Below, one piece after another: positions 43,707 through 53,300 of a stretch of 64,000 bases of DNA. Location of the stretch: assembly GCA_963702495.1 (NCBI GenBank), contig CAVPDA010000018.1, forward strand, positions 186,001 through 250,000, written 5' to 3'. The notes under the pieces are model-generated. The model made no database searches and was not told the DNA's origin. It saw nothing but the letters and a program-made list of their open reading frames with translations. The position numbers and the translations under genes were made by a program. The stretch is from CAVPDA01 sp963702495 (GTDB lineage Bacteria > Pseudomonadota > Gammaproteobacteria > Burkholderiales > Rhodocyclaceae). Every line of letters starts with the position of its first letter. Within the stretch, counting starts at the first letter, position 1.

Positions 43707-44855
43707 TTGAGCCTGCCTGATCCCGACCCGAATGCCGCTGCGCAGAGCAGGAGGCTGTGTGCCCGTATCGCCGACGAGATCCACCTGGCCGGCGGCTGGA
43801 TTCCCTTCGCGCGCTATATGGAGCTTGTCCTGTACGCTCCCAGCCTGGGTTATTACAGCGGCGGTGCCGCGAAGTTCGGCGGCGCCGGTGATTTCGTCAC
43901 TGCAGCCGAACTGTCGCCGCTCTTCGCCGACACGCTGGCCGCTCAGGTGGCCCAGATCATGGCGAGAAGCGCGGGGCAGATTATCGAGGCCGGTCCGGGA
44001 ACCGGTGCGCTTGCCGCTGAAATGCTGCTGGAGCTGGAGCGGCGCGGCGCATTGCCGGAGCGTTACATGCTCCTGGAGCTCTCGGCCGAGTTGCGTTCCC
44101 GCCAGCGCGCCACGATCGAGCGGCGGGCACCAAAGTTGGCCACGCGCGTCAGTTGGCTGGACGGGCTGCCGCAGCACTTTTCCGGCGCCGTGATCGCCAA
44201 CGAGGTCCTGGATGCGATACCGACCCACCTCGTTGCCTGGGGCGAGGATGGCATCTTCGAACGCGGGCTGGCGACGGAGAGGCAGAACCGATTGCGCTGG
44301 GCAGATCGGCCGGCCACGGGAGCGCTGCTGGAAGCCGCCCGGACGATTCCGGTCACCCCTCCATACCTGTCGGAAATCGGTCTCGCCGCCCGCGCTTGGG
44401 TAGGGTCTTGGGGTGAAATCCTGGATCAGGGGATCCTGTTGCTGGTCAACTACGGTTTTCCGGCGCGGGAACTGTACCACCCCCAACGCTCGGGCGGCAC
44501 CCTCATGTGCCATTATCGCCACCATGCTCACGACGATCCCTTGTACCTGCCGGGCCTGAACGACATCACTGCCCATGTCGATTTCACTGCCGTGGCGGAA
44601 GCCGGAGCAGACCGCACCCTGGATTTGTATGGCTATACCTCGCAGGCGCAGTTCCTTCTCAATTGCGGCATCACAGAGGTTCTGGCGCGCATCTCCCCGG
44701 AAGACATGACGAATTATCCGCGGCAAGCGTCCGCCGCCCACAAGCTCCTCAGCCCGTCCGAGATGGGCGAACTGTTCAAGGTCATGGCATTGGGCAAGGG
44801 CATCGAGACGCCCCTGATCGGTTTTGACCGTGGTGACCGCAGTCACCGGCTATAG
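43707..44855 (+). CDS. MidA/NDUFAF7-like SAM-dependent methyltransferase
   Basis: This 382-residue protein belongs to the COG1565 family, whose mitochondrial member methylates an arginine in complex I. Visible features are PFARYMELVLYAPSLGYYSG, motif I IIEAGPGTGALAAEML, ANEVLDAIPTHLV and the C-terminal GITDVL-like GITEVLARISPEDMTNY. The start is a TTG at 43707. It is divergent from the pteridine reductase gene, with 74 bp between. The bacterial substrate is not known. Confidence 0.9.
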   Translation: MSLPDPDPNAAAQSRRLCARIADEIHLAGGWIPFARYMELVLYAPSLGYYSGGAAKFGGAGDFVTAAELSPLFADTLAAQVAQIMARSAGQIIEAGPGTGALAAEMLLELERRGALPERYMLLELSAELRSRQRATIERRAPKLATRVSWLDGLPQHFSGAVIANEVLDAIPTHLVAWGEDGIFERGLATERQNRLRWADRPATGALLEAARTIPVTPPYLSEIGLAARAWVGSWGEILDQGILLLVNYGFPARELYHPQRSGGTLMCHYRHHAHDDPLYLPGLNDITAHVDFTAVAEAGADRTLDLYGYTSQAQFLLNCGITEVLARISPEDMTNYPRQASAAHKLLSPSEMGELFKVMALGKGIETPLIGFDRGDRSHRL

Positions 44856-45374
44856 AGAGCCAATCCCGCCGCGACGGGTCGATTACTGCTCGGTTGCTGG
44901 TCAACGCTTACACGGAACGGATCTGTCGTCGCCTGGAGGCAATCGCACCATCAGCGGCATTTCCCTCCAATAACGCCTCACATTGGTGCAAGACGCCGCG
45001 GGATGGTGCTTTTCAGCCGAACCGTTTCAGGACGTCTCGATTGCTTTTCCTGGTGATACTGCAGGCGCCGCAGACAACCTCACAGCCCGGCATCGATGGC
45101 TTCGGGAAAGGTACGGCCGGTGGAAGCGGCAGAAGGGATCTAGTGCAAGCCCACGATCTGGTCGTGGTGAATGTCCAGCCTGCCTTCGCGGATCAGGTAC
45201 TCGTTCATTGACGTCACCGTAGACGTCGTTGTCCATCGAGCGCGTCGGAATGACCAAGAAGAGGCATGTGCCTGCCCGCGCATAGGGGTAGTGCGCCATC
45301 GGCTGCGGTTTCCGCTATCGACAACCGGGAGGCACCGATCCCAGCAGCTACGCACCAATCGGAATCCTGCCGGC
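44856..45374. other. intergenic region without recognised gene
   Basis: No convincing gene, RNA or repeat was found in this 519-bp stretch. Short frames exist on both strands, including a minus-strand 22-codon ORF at 45208-45140 ending DIHHDQIVGLH, but none has both a ribosome site and family character. It may hold decayed sequence. Confidence 0.4.
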
Positions 45375-45593
45375 TCATTCCTGATTCAAATACACCGTGC
45401 GCAGAAATGCCTCCACATCCCGCGGTAGCTCGCGTCGTGCGGGGCGGCGCCGCATTTCCGGCACGGCTTCCTGAAGCTCCGTCCGCGGCATGGACAGACG
45501 CATCCAGTTGGCGCACGAGACCTCATCTTCGAACGGGCCGAATTCCTTCTCGTCGATCCGTCTGCCACTGCTCATATCCATCGTCACGATCAT
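45375..45593 (-). CDS. small hypothetical protein
   Basis: This is a 72-residue predicted protein with no recognised family. It reads MIVTMDMSSGRRIDEKEFG, followed by a charged helical part (WMRLSMPRTELQEAVPEMRR) and FLRTVYLNQE. No signal peptide or membrane segment. The ATG at 45593 is preceded by GGAGG with six bases between, a strong ribosome site, so the gene is probably real. It is divergent from the cytochrome c gene. Confidence 0.6.
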   Translation of the reverse strand: MIVTMDMSSGRRIDEKEFGPFEDEVSCANWMRLSMPRTELQEAVPEMRRRPARRELPRDVEAFLRTVYLNQE

Positions 45594-45742
45594 TTTGACC
45601 TCCAAAACAACGCTTTCGGTGCGCACAGGATGTCAATTGTTCTAACGTCTGCAGCGGGGAAAGGGTTAAATCCCCCCCCATTTCTGGGGTTCTCAGCCAC
45701 CGGCCGGACGCGTAAGCTTTCCCGAACCCGACCGAAACTACC

Positions 45743-46435
45743 ATGCCCGCGCGCTATGCCTTCGCCACCCTGAGCACCCTGCTGCTGGCGCTGTCCTCAT
45801 CAAGCGCAGGTCAAGCCACTGCTACCGACAATCAGGCGCTGGTGGTCCAAGCTCAGACCCGCTGGAAAACCAGTCCTCACGGGGAACTGCTCGCAAGAAT
45901 CCTGCCACCTTGGAGAAACCCCAGCAATCTGCCGCAGGCCGAATCCCGCGGGGCACGACTTGTCTCGCGCTACTGTGTGCAGTGCCATCATCTGCCCAAC
46001 CCTGCCATGCACCCGCCCGACCGGTGGCCCAAGGTGGTGGAGCGCATGGTGGCCCGCATGCAAGGCAAGGGCAACATGGGCGCGTTGATGAAAGACATGA
46101 TGGCGGAGGTGACAGCCCCCAGCCAGGAAGAACTCCACGTTCTTCTCGACTACCTGTCGCGACACGCTCAGAAGCCGCTGGATCCCAGGCGCTATCCCGA
46201 TCTCGCCACCCGCGGACATGCCTTTCGCGAAGCCTGCTCGCAGTGCCATGCGCTGCCAGATCCCAAGTCTCATGACGCCAGGGAATGGCCGGACGTGGTG
46301 GCGCGCATGGAGCGCAACATGCAGTGGATGAACCGGATCGCAGGCTCCAAGCCCGACCCGGGCGAGCCTCAACTCACGGTGGACGCCATCGTCGACTACC
46401 TGAAGCGACACGCTGCGACAAACCTGGCGCGCTGA
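45743..46435 (+). CDS. dihaem c-type cytochrome, periplasmic
   Basis: This 230-residue exported protein has a signal peptide (LSTLLLALSSSSAGQATA). Two c-type haem sites are present, CVQCHH at about residue 78 and CSQCHA at about 165. Each is followed by a Met-containing region (RMVARMQGKGNMG; RMERNMQWMNRI) that can supply the axial ligand. It is probably an electron carrier; the partner is not evident. The stop is eight bases from the stop of the convergent hydrolase gene. Confidence 0.88.
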   Translation: MPARYAFATLSTLLLALSSSSAGQATATDNQALVVQAQTRWKTSPHGELLARILPPWRNPSNLPQAESRGARLVSRYCVQCHHLPNPAMHPPDRWPKVVERMVARMQGKGNMGALMKDMMAEVTAPSQEELHVLLDYLSRHAQKPLDPRRYPDLATRGHAFREACSQCHALPDPKSHDAREWPDVVARMERNMQWMNRIAGSKPDPGEPQLTVDAIVDYLKRHAATNLAR

Positions 46436-46443
46436 ACGATCGA

Positions 46444-47247
46444 TCAGATTCCGGCGCTCTGCAGCCAGCCCTGGGTGCGCGCGGCCACCTGCGACCAGTC
46501 CCGTTCGAGCATCAGCCCGTGACCCATGCCGGAGAAAATCCCGACCTCCGCGCCATAGGTGCGGGCCGTCATCTCTACCACGGACGCCGGGATGAGGTGA
46601 TCGAACTCCGCGCCCAGCACCAGCATCGGTACGCGGTGCATGGCCCCGGGGCTGGGCAGGTTGAACAAAGTCATGTCCCAGATGGCGCGGTGCGACTCCG
46701 GCTGACTGAGCTGGTAATACCGGCGCAACAGCTCAGGGGGCAGAGGCTGGGCGAACAATGCCTCACTCAGCGCGTCGAGCGCTACGCGACCGCCCCCGAG
46801 CAGGCGATTCAACTCGCCGAGCAGCCCCGGCTTCTTGAGGGCCAAGCCGACGGCGGAGGTCCACAGGCCCTGCGGCGGCACCGAGCACATCAACACGGCC
46901 GCGGGGACTGCAGCCTGTTCCAGATATTTCTGCACCACCATGCCGCCCATGGAATGGCCGACGAGTACGGGCGCCGCCGGCAGTTCCGCCACCACCGTCG
47001 CCACGTCCTTTACATAGTCGGCGATGCTGAAGCTGTCGAGGTACTCCCGTCCGCCGCTCCTGCCATGACCACGCAGCGAGACCGCATAAGCGGCGTAGCC
47101 GGCCTGCGCGAAGAACGGCAGGAAATGCTCGTCCCAGCACCAGGCTGCGGTATAGGCACCGTGGACGAAGAGCAGCGGTACCGGGCGCGGCTCGCCCGGA
47201 GGGAATCGGGCGAGGACTTCCAGACCACCGAAGCGCGCCTTGATCAC
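46444..47247 (-). CDS. alpha/beta-fold hydrolase
   Basis: This is a 267-residue hydrolase. The oxyanion region is LLFVHGAYTAAWCWDEHF, the nucleophile elbow VLVGHSMGGMVVQ contains the catalytic Ser, the acid lies in LGAEFDHLIP and the catalytic His in FSGMGHGLMLE. The GTG at 47247 is used, four bases after the GST stop codon, so the two genes are co-transcribed. The substrate is unknown. Confidence 0.88.
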   Translation of the reverse strand: MIKARFGGLEVLARFPPGEPRPVPLLFVHGAYTAAWCWDEHFLPFFAQAGYAAYAVSLRGHGRSGGREYLDSFSIADYVKDVATVVAELPAAPVLVGHSMGGMVVQKYLEQAAVPAAVLMCSVPPQGLWTSAVGLALKKPGLLGELNRLLGGGRVALDALSEALFAQPLPPELLRRYYQLSQPESHRAIWDMTLFNLPSPGAMHRVPMLVLGAEFDHLIPASVVEMTARTYGAEVGIFSGMGHGLMLERDWSQVAARTQGWLQSAGI

Positions 47248-47251
47248 GGGC

Positions 47252-47875
47252 TTACGCCGTTTTCGGTACCGCCATCCCGCGCTGCACGGCTGGTCGCGCA
47301 CCGATGGCGTCGAACCAGCGCTTGACCGCGGGGAACAGGGACAGTTCGACCTCGTGGAACTCGTGGCGCGCGACCCAAGGATAGGTGGCAATGTCGGCGA
47401 TGGAATACTCGCCCGCCAGGTAGTCGACCTTCTCCAGCCGCGCATTCATCACGCCATAGAGGCGGCGCGTTTCGCTGCTGAAGCGCTCCATGGCGTAGGG
47501 CACCTTCTCCGCGGCGAAGCGCAAAAAGTGATGGGTCTGGCCGAAGCCCGGGCCGATCGAGGCCATCTGGAACATGAGCCATTGCAGCGCTTCGTACTTG
47601 CCGCGGTCGCTCGCTGGCAGGAACCTGCCGGTCTTGGCGGCGAGGTAGACCAGGATCGCCCCGGATTCGAACATGCTGATCGGTTCGCCATCGGGGCCGT
47701 CGTCATCTACGATCGCCGGAATCTTGCTGTTGGGACTGATCGCTACATACTCCGGTGCGAACTGGGCCCCGGACATGATGTTGATCGGATGCACCTGGTA
47801 AGCCAGACCGCATTCCTCCAGCATGACGGAGATCTTGCGTCCGTTCGGGGTGCCCCAAGTGTAGAGTGTGATCAT
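47252..47875 (-). CDS. glutathione S-transferase, YfcG-like
   Basis: This is a 207-residue GST. The thioredoxin-like N-terminal domain opens MITLYTWGTPNGRKISVMLE, with the glutathione-site region NSKIPAIVDDD and MFESGAILVYLAAKTGRFLP. This resembles disulphide-bond oxidoreductase YfcG. The C-terminal helical domain ends with WFDAIGARPAVQRGM. The ATG at 47875 gives the family start; the frame is open to 47908. It forms a pair with the downstream hydrolase. Confidence 0.9.
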   Translation of the reverse strand: MITLYTWGTPNGRKISVMLEECGLAYQVHPINIMSGAQFAPEYVAISPNSKIPAIVDDDGPDGEPISMFESGAILVYLAAKTGRFLPASDRGKYEALQWLMFQMASIGPGFGQTHHFLRFAAEKVPYAMERFSSETRRLYGVMNARLEKVDYLAGEYSIADIATYPWVARHEFHEVELSLFPAVKRWFDAIGARPAVQRGMAVPKTA

Positions 47876-47974
47876 GGTTACGCTTTCTTCTTTCCCGTTT
47901 TCGACCATGCGCAGTGTAGCGGGAATTCAGCGGCCTGGTAGCCATGGGTCCGCTCCGGCGATGAGGATTGCCGT

Positions 47975-48172
47975 ATGTTGAAATGGGCGATGGTGATCGC
48001 GGTGACGGTGGTCGTCGCCGCGGTCTTCCTGCCGCGGCTTACTGCCCGCATGAAGGTCGGCCGCCTTCCGGGGGATGTCACGGTGCGGTTTCGCGGCCGC
48101 GACTACTTCCTTCCCTTCGCCACCACCCTGCTGCTGTCACTGCTCGCCACCCTGCTGCTGCGATTCCTGTAG
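47975..48172 (+). CDS. DUF2905 small membrane protein
   Basis: This 65-residue protein has two membrane segments (AMVIAVTVVVAAVFLP and FLPFATTLLLSLLATLLLRF) joined by the family loop GRLPGDVTVRFRGRDY. The function is unknown. Its 3' end overlaps the convergent pbpC gene by 36 bp. Confidence 0.87.
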   Translation: MLKWAMVIAVTVVVAAVFLPRLTARMKVGRLPGDVTVRFRGRDYFLPFATTLLLSLLATLLLRFL

Positions 48173-50323
48173 GGTGGGAGAGGCTCCGCGCACCTCGAAG
48201 CTCACCGCATCCACTTCCTTGCCTTGCACGTCGAGCAGCACCAAGCGATGTCTGCCCGCTGCCGGCTGCCACGGTGCCTGCCCGCCTTCCGCCTCCAAGC
48301 GCACCCCATCCAGTTGCCACCGCAGACCGGAGGCGCCGCCGCGCGCAGCGAACATGATGCGCTGGCGCCCCGCAGGGATGTCCGGGTCGAGGGCGAAGAC
48401 CGTACCCTCCGCGGGATAGGTGATGCGGGGCGACGGCTCAGATGCTTCCACCTTGGCCGCCACCACCTCCACCTCCGTGCCGGCGACAAACCATTCGCGC
48501 CGCGGCGGTTCCAGGGGCGGTTCGAATCGCACCAGCCGCGACGCAACACCCTGGGGCGGCTTCGGCGCCATGCTCGGAACCTCGCCATGCAGGAAGTGCA
48601 CGATGTCGCGCCACACCGGCGCCGCGCCGGTGATGCCGGACACGTCGCGCATCGGGCTGCCGCTGAAGTTGCCCACCCAAACCCCCACCGTGTAACGGGA
48701 AGTGGCGCCGACGCACCAGTTGTCGCGCATGTCCTTGCTGGTGCCGGTCTTGACCGCGCTCCACACCCGCGTCGCCAGCGGATTGTCGAGGCCGAAGGTC
48801 AATGCTCGCGCCGCCCGGTCGGCGAGAACGTCGTTGATGATGAAAGACGCATCGCGACGCATCACCCGCTTGCGCGGCGGCACCGGGTCGTCCTCGCGCA
48901 GCCTGGTGCCGCTCCATTCACCGCCGTTGGCGAGGGCGCGGAAAGCATTCGTCAAAGCCAGCAGGGTGACATCGGCGGAGCCCAGCGCCAAAGCATATCC
49001 ATAATGATCGCCCGGCTCGGTCAGGCTGTCGAAGCCCAGCGCATGCAGACGCTCGTGAAATGCCTCCACTCCCGTCAGCACCAGGGTGCGCACGGCGGGA
49101 ATGTTGAGGGACGAGCCGAGCGCATTGCGCAGACTTACCGGCCCCTTGAAATCGCGGTCGTAGTTCTGAGGCACGTAGAGCCCGCCCGGCGTCGCCAGAT
49201 TCACCGGTGAATCGTCGAGCACCGACGCCGCCGTGAGCCAGCGCTTCTCCAGCGCCAGCTCATACAGGAAAGGCTTCAGGGTCGAGCCCGCCTGTCGCAG
49301 CGCGATCACGCCGTCCACCTCCGCCGCGCCGGAAAGCTCGCCGCTGGATCCGACATAGGCGAGGACGTCGCCCGTGGCGTTGTCCAGCACCACGACCGCA
49401 CCGTCCTCCACGTTGCGGCCGGCGAGTTCGCCCAACTGGCGCCGCAGCGCATCGATGGCATGGCGCTGGATATTCGCATCGAGGGTCGACCATTCCGCCG
49501 TTCCCCCGTTCCTCAGCAGTCTGCGCGCCACATGGGGCGCGACGTTCGCCGCGTCGATGCGATAACGTCCCGACAGCTTGGTCACCGCCAAATCGCGGAT
49601 CGGTGCACAAGCGGCGCCCTGTCTGGCCTGGGCAGCCACGGCGCAGGCGCGCTGCGCTACGATCTGCGGCGCGGCGTTCGGCCCGCGCAGCAGCGCCGTG
49701 AGGATCGCCGACTCGCGCGCGTCCAGTCCGTCCGGTTGCTTGCCGAACAGGCCGCGCGCGGCGGCACCGATGCCCACGAGTTCGCCGCGAAAGGTGACCA
49801 GATTGAGGTAGGCCTCGAGGATCTGCGCCTTGCTCCAGTTCTTCTCCAGTTCCCGCGCCGCCAGGGCCTGGTCCCACTTCTGGCCCAGGGTGCGCGCCGG
49901 ACCCTTGAGCCGGAGCGCATCGTCCAGCATGCCCGCCAGTTGCATGGAAATCGTGCTCGCGCCGCGCGGACGCTTTCCCTCCAGGCCGCGGCGCAGGTTG
50001 TCCCACATGGCGCCGGCGAAGGCCTGCCAGTCCACCCCAGCGTGCTCGTAGAAGCGCTTGTCCTCGGAAGCGATCAGCGCCGCCTTGAGGGCCGGGGAGA
50101 AGTGCTCGATCGCCACCCAGTCGAGGCGTCGCTGGCGCGGATCCATGCGCACTTCCGCCAGCAGTTCGCCGTTGCGGTCGAGCAGTCTGGCTTCCGACGA
50201 CACGTGCGCACTGCGTACCTGATCGAAGCCGGGCAGCGCCGCCGCCTGCGCCGCGGTCGCCGCGGCAAGTGCGGCGGCCACGACCAGGCGGCGGGATCGG
50301 AACGCCCACGCCGATCGCGCCAT
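48137..50323 (-). CDS. pbpC: penicillin-binding protein 1C
   Basis: This 728-residue class A penicillin-binding protein works in the periplasm, anchored by an N-terminal helix. The glycosyltransferase domain has IASEDKRFYEHAGVDW and RGASTISMQLAGML. The transpeptidase domain has the Ser-x-x-Lys of GSTLKPFLYE, SSLNIPAVRTL and KTGTSKDMRDNW. The C-terminal PBP1C domain follows. It starts one base after the alpha-2-macroglobulin stop; the two are a conserved pair, thought to couple protease trapping with cell-wall repair. Confidence 0.95.
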   Translation of the reverse strand: MARSAWAFRSRRLVVAAALAAATAAQAAALPGFDQVRSAHVSSEARLLDRNGELLAEVRMDPRQRRLDWVAIEHFSPALKAALIASEDKRFYEHAGVDWQAFAGAMWDNLRRGLEGKRPRGASTISMQLAGMLDDALRLKGPARTLGQKWDQALAARELEKNWSKAQILEAYLNLVTFRGELVGIGAAARGLFGKQPDGLDARESAILTALLRGPNAAPQIVAQRACAVAAQARQGAACAPIRDLAVTKLSGRYRIDAANVAPHVARRLLRNGGTAEWSTLDANIQRHAIDALRRQLGELAGRNVEDGAVVVLDNATGDVLAYVGSSGELSGAAEVDGVIALRQAGSTLKPFLYELALEKRWLTAASVLDDSPVNLATPGGLYVPQNYDRDFKGPVSLRNALGSSLNIPAVRTLVLTGVEAFHERLHALGFDSLTEPGDHYGYALALGSADVTLLALTNAFRALANGGEWSGTRLREDDPVPPRKRVMRRDASFIINDVLADRAARALTFGLDNPLATRVWSAVKTGTSKDMRDNWCVGATSRYTVGVWVGNFSGSPMRDVSGITGAAPVWRDIVHFLHGEVPSMAPKPPQGVASRLVRFEPPLEPPRREWFVAGTEVEVVAAKVEASEPSPRITYPAEGTVFALDPDIPAGRQRIMFAARGGASGLRWQLDGVRLEAEGGQAPWQPAAGRHRLVLLDVQGKEVDAVSFEVRGASPTLQESQQQGGEQ

Positions 50324-50324
50324 A

Positions 50325-53300
50325 TCAGGGCTTCACCACCACCGGCTGGTTCGGCGACGCGCCGAACATCTCCGGGGCGTACATCGCCTCGACTCGTGTC
50401 TCGGGCAACTGGAACTCGCCGGAGTTGTTGAAGCGAACGGTGTATTCCACGCTCCATTTGCCCTTGGGCACGAACTGATAGTAGGCGCGGAACGCTTCGA
50501 AGCTCCGCTCCTCGAACGCCGGCCAGACCACGCCGCGCTTCTTCTCTCCCCGTCCCAGTATCCGCGAGTCGCCGCCGAGGCCACCGCCCAGGATCTGGCT
50601 GCCGGCGGGAATCGGATCGCTCACCACCACCCAGGTCATGTCGGACTGGGCCTCCAGGTCGAGCCGGATGCGCGCCACGTCGCCCCGCGACCAGCGCTCC
50701 TTGACCTTCTGCTCGATCGCCGTGACGCTGCGGGCGATGCGATAGCCGCTGAAAAGCGGCTGCTTGAGCGGAACCGCAGCAACGCTTTGCAGCGTCAGCC
50801 ACGGCTGGCCTTTGCCCTCCTGGCGCGCCGCAAGCCTGGCCGGCCCCGACGGCCAGGGCAGGAGCTTCTCGCCGACCTCGCCGCCGTCCCTCGCTTCCCT
50901 GCCTGCCGACCAGACGTGCTCGAATGTCGCACCATCCAAGACAGCGACCGCCTTGCCGGTGACCGGCGCGGCTTCGAACCGCCCGGAATATTTCTCCATT
51001 GCCAGCACGCCCCAGGCGTTCGCCGTGGTGGTGTTCCAGTGGCCGCGTTGCTGACGCCCCAAGGCTCCGCGCACCATCCGCGGCACGTCCTCGCGCCAGC
51101 GCTCGTTGTCGAGCAGCGCCAGCAGCGCCCGGTTGGCATTGGCATCGGCGGAAACCATCAGCCACCACAGGGCATCGCTGCGTTCGGTGGAGAAACCCAT
51201 GGTGGTGCCGCGAAAGTCCAGCCGCAACCGCAGGATCTGTTCCGCCTGCTGCAGGCGATCGCTGCGCTCGGGCAGTCCGGGCGCACGCTCGAGGATGGCA
51301 TACCAGTCCAGCACCGCAGAGGTGGGCCACAGGTTGGGTTCGATGGAGAACGAATCGAGCCACTGCGGCTGCACTGGCGCACCGTGACGTGATACGGCTT
51401 CGATCGCCGCCAATCGGCGCAGGGCGAGGTCTGCCACAGGCAGTGCGGAGCCGCGGCTGATGCGGCCCTCGATGAAGCCCTGCAGGCCCTGCTGCATGCG
51501 GGCGCGGTCCGCTTCCGGCAAAGGCCAGCCGGCCTCGTGCGCGATGGCCAGGAGATAGGACGTGAGGGTGTCGCTGCCCTCATGCATCGATGGGAAGTAT
51601 TTCACCAAGCCGTCGCGATCCAGGTAGCTGCCGAGTTCGGCGGTGACACGCCGCCACATTTCGCCGTCGCGCAACGCCACCGCCTTCGACACCCGCTGCT
51701 CGATGCAGGTATAGGGGTAGCGCTCCATGTACTCCCGCACCCCGGCGAGGTCGCCGGCGAGCCGGTCCTGAAAGCGCGCCTTCACTCCGCCACGTCCGGG
51801 CAGCGCATCCGCCGGCGCGCGCACCGCGAGATCCAGCGGCTGATCGAGGCGCGCAATGGTGGCCTGGACGATGCTCACCGGCACTGCCGCTGAGACCTTC
51901 TGGGACACCCTCAGGGCATCGGCGGCAGCGCCGCCCTTCTCCCTCGCCTTGACTTCCCAGTCGAGGATCTCCGCATCCGGCGGCACGGCGATGTCCCAGC
52001 CCAGTTCCTGCGCCGCTCCCGGTTCCAGCTTTGCCGTCTGCGCCGGGAGCGAGGTCGATTTCACCGCCTTGCCGCCAGCCTTTACGCTCATGGTGGCTCC
52101 GAGGCCGACCTCGAGCGCCCGCTCGGAGGCATTGCGCAAGGTGAAGCCTGCGCGCAGCCGGTCACCCTCCCGCGCCACCGGCGCCAATCCGGACACGAGG
52201 ATGAGATCCTGGGTCGAGCGCAGCGTGGCGAAACCGCTGCCGAACAGGTCGTCGCCGCCGCTGGCGATGGCGACGATGCGAAAGCGGGTGAGCGAGTCGT
52301 TGAGCGGCACTTCGGCCCGCGCCGTGCCGTTCGCGTCGAGCTTGATGCGCGCCTTCCAGAACAGCAGCGTGTCGAACAGCTCGCGCGCCGATTGCCGACC
52401 GCCGCCGCCGCCCGCCGCCACCGCCTTGCGGCCGTAGTGGCGCTTGCCCACCACCTGCATCTGGGCGGTCGCGGTTTCCACTTCCAGGCCGCGTCGCTTC
52501 ATCATGGCCTCAAGCAGCTTCCACGAGTCGTTGGACAGGAGTTCCAGCAAACCTTCGTCCACGGCCGCCAGGGCGATTTCGCTGCCCGGCGGCGGCATCG
52601 TACCGTCGTTGCGCCGCACTTCGACGCTCACCTTCGCCTTCTCGCGCACCTGGTAGACCGGCTTGTCCGTTTCGACCTTGACTTTCAGTTCGCGCGCCGC
52701 CCAGCCGACGTTGATCTCCGCCACGCCCATCTTGAACGCCGGCTTGCCCAGGTCCACCAGCGCGGTGGGCTGCACGCCGGCGACGCGGCCGCGCACGGCC
52801 AGCGCGGTGACGAAGGCGTTGGGCGCATAGCCGCCCTTTACCGGCACCTCGATTACCGGGTCGTCGCGCGCGACCTGGCGCACGAAGCTTTCCATCACCC
52901 CTTCGCGCTCCACCGTCACCAGCACCGTGGCGCGGGGGAAGGGCATGCGCACCTGGAAGCGCGCCGTCTCGCCCGGTTCGTAGCGCTTTCGTTCGGGCAG
53001 CAGGTCCATGCGGTCGTTGTCGGCGACGTCGAACCACCAGTCCTCGCCCGACGCCACCCACACCTCGCGGTTGGCGATGCTGCGATTGCCATCCGCATCG
53101 CTGGCACTGGCGCGCAGGATCAGGTTGCCCGACTTGGGGGAAACGATGTCGCAGATCACCAGACCTTTGGCGTCGGTGACGCCTTCACAGCCCTCGCCCA
53201 GGCGCTTCACCTCGCTGCTGTGCTCGTAGGCGTAGAAGCCGCCCAGCAGCCGCCGACGGTGGGAGTAATGCTCGCGCAGCAGCAGGTCCACCTGCACCTT

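Noticed and set aside
45140..45299. Minus-strand frames ending DIHHDQIVGLH as a small or broken gene
   Set aside because: Two competing short frames, no good ribosome site and no recognisable family; at most decayed sequence.
48510..48530. tRNA T-loop-like GGTTCGAATC
   Set aside because: It lies inside pbpC and no acceptor or anticodon stem can be formed around it.
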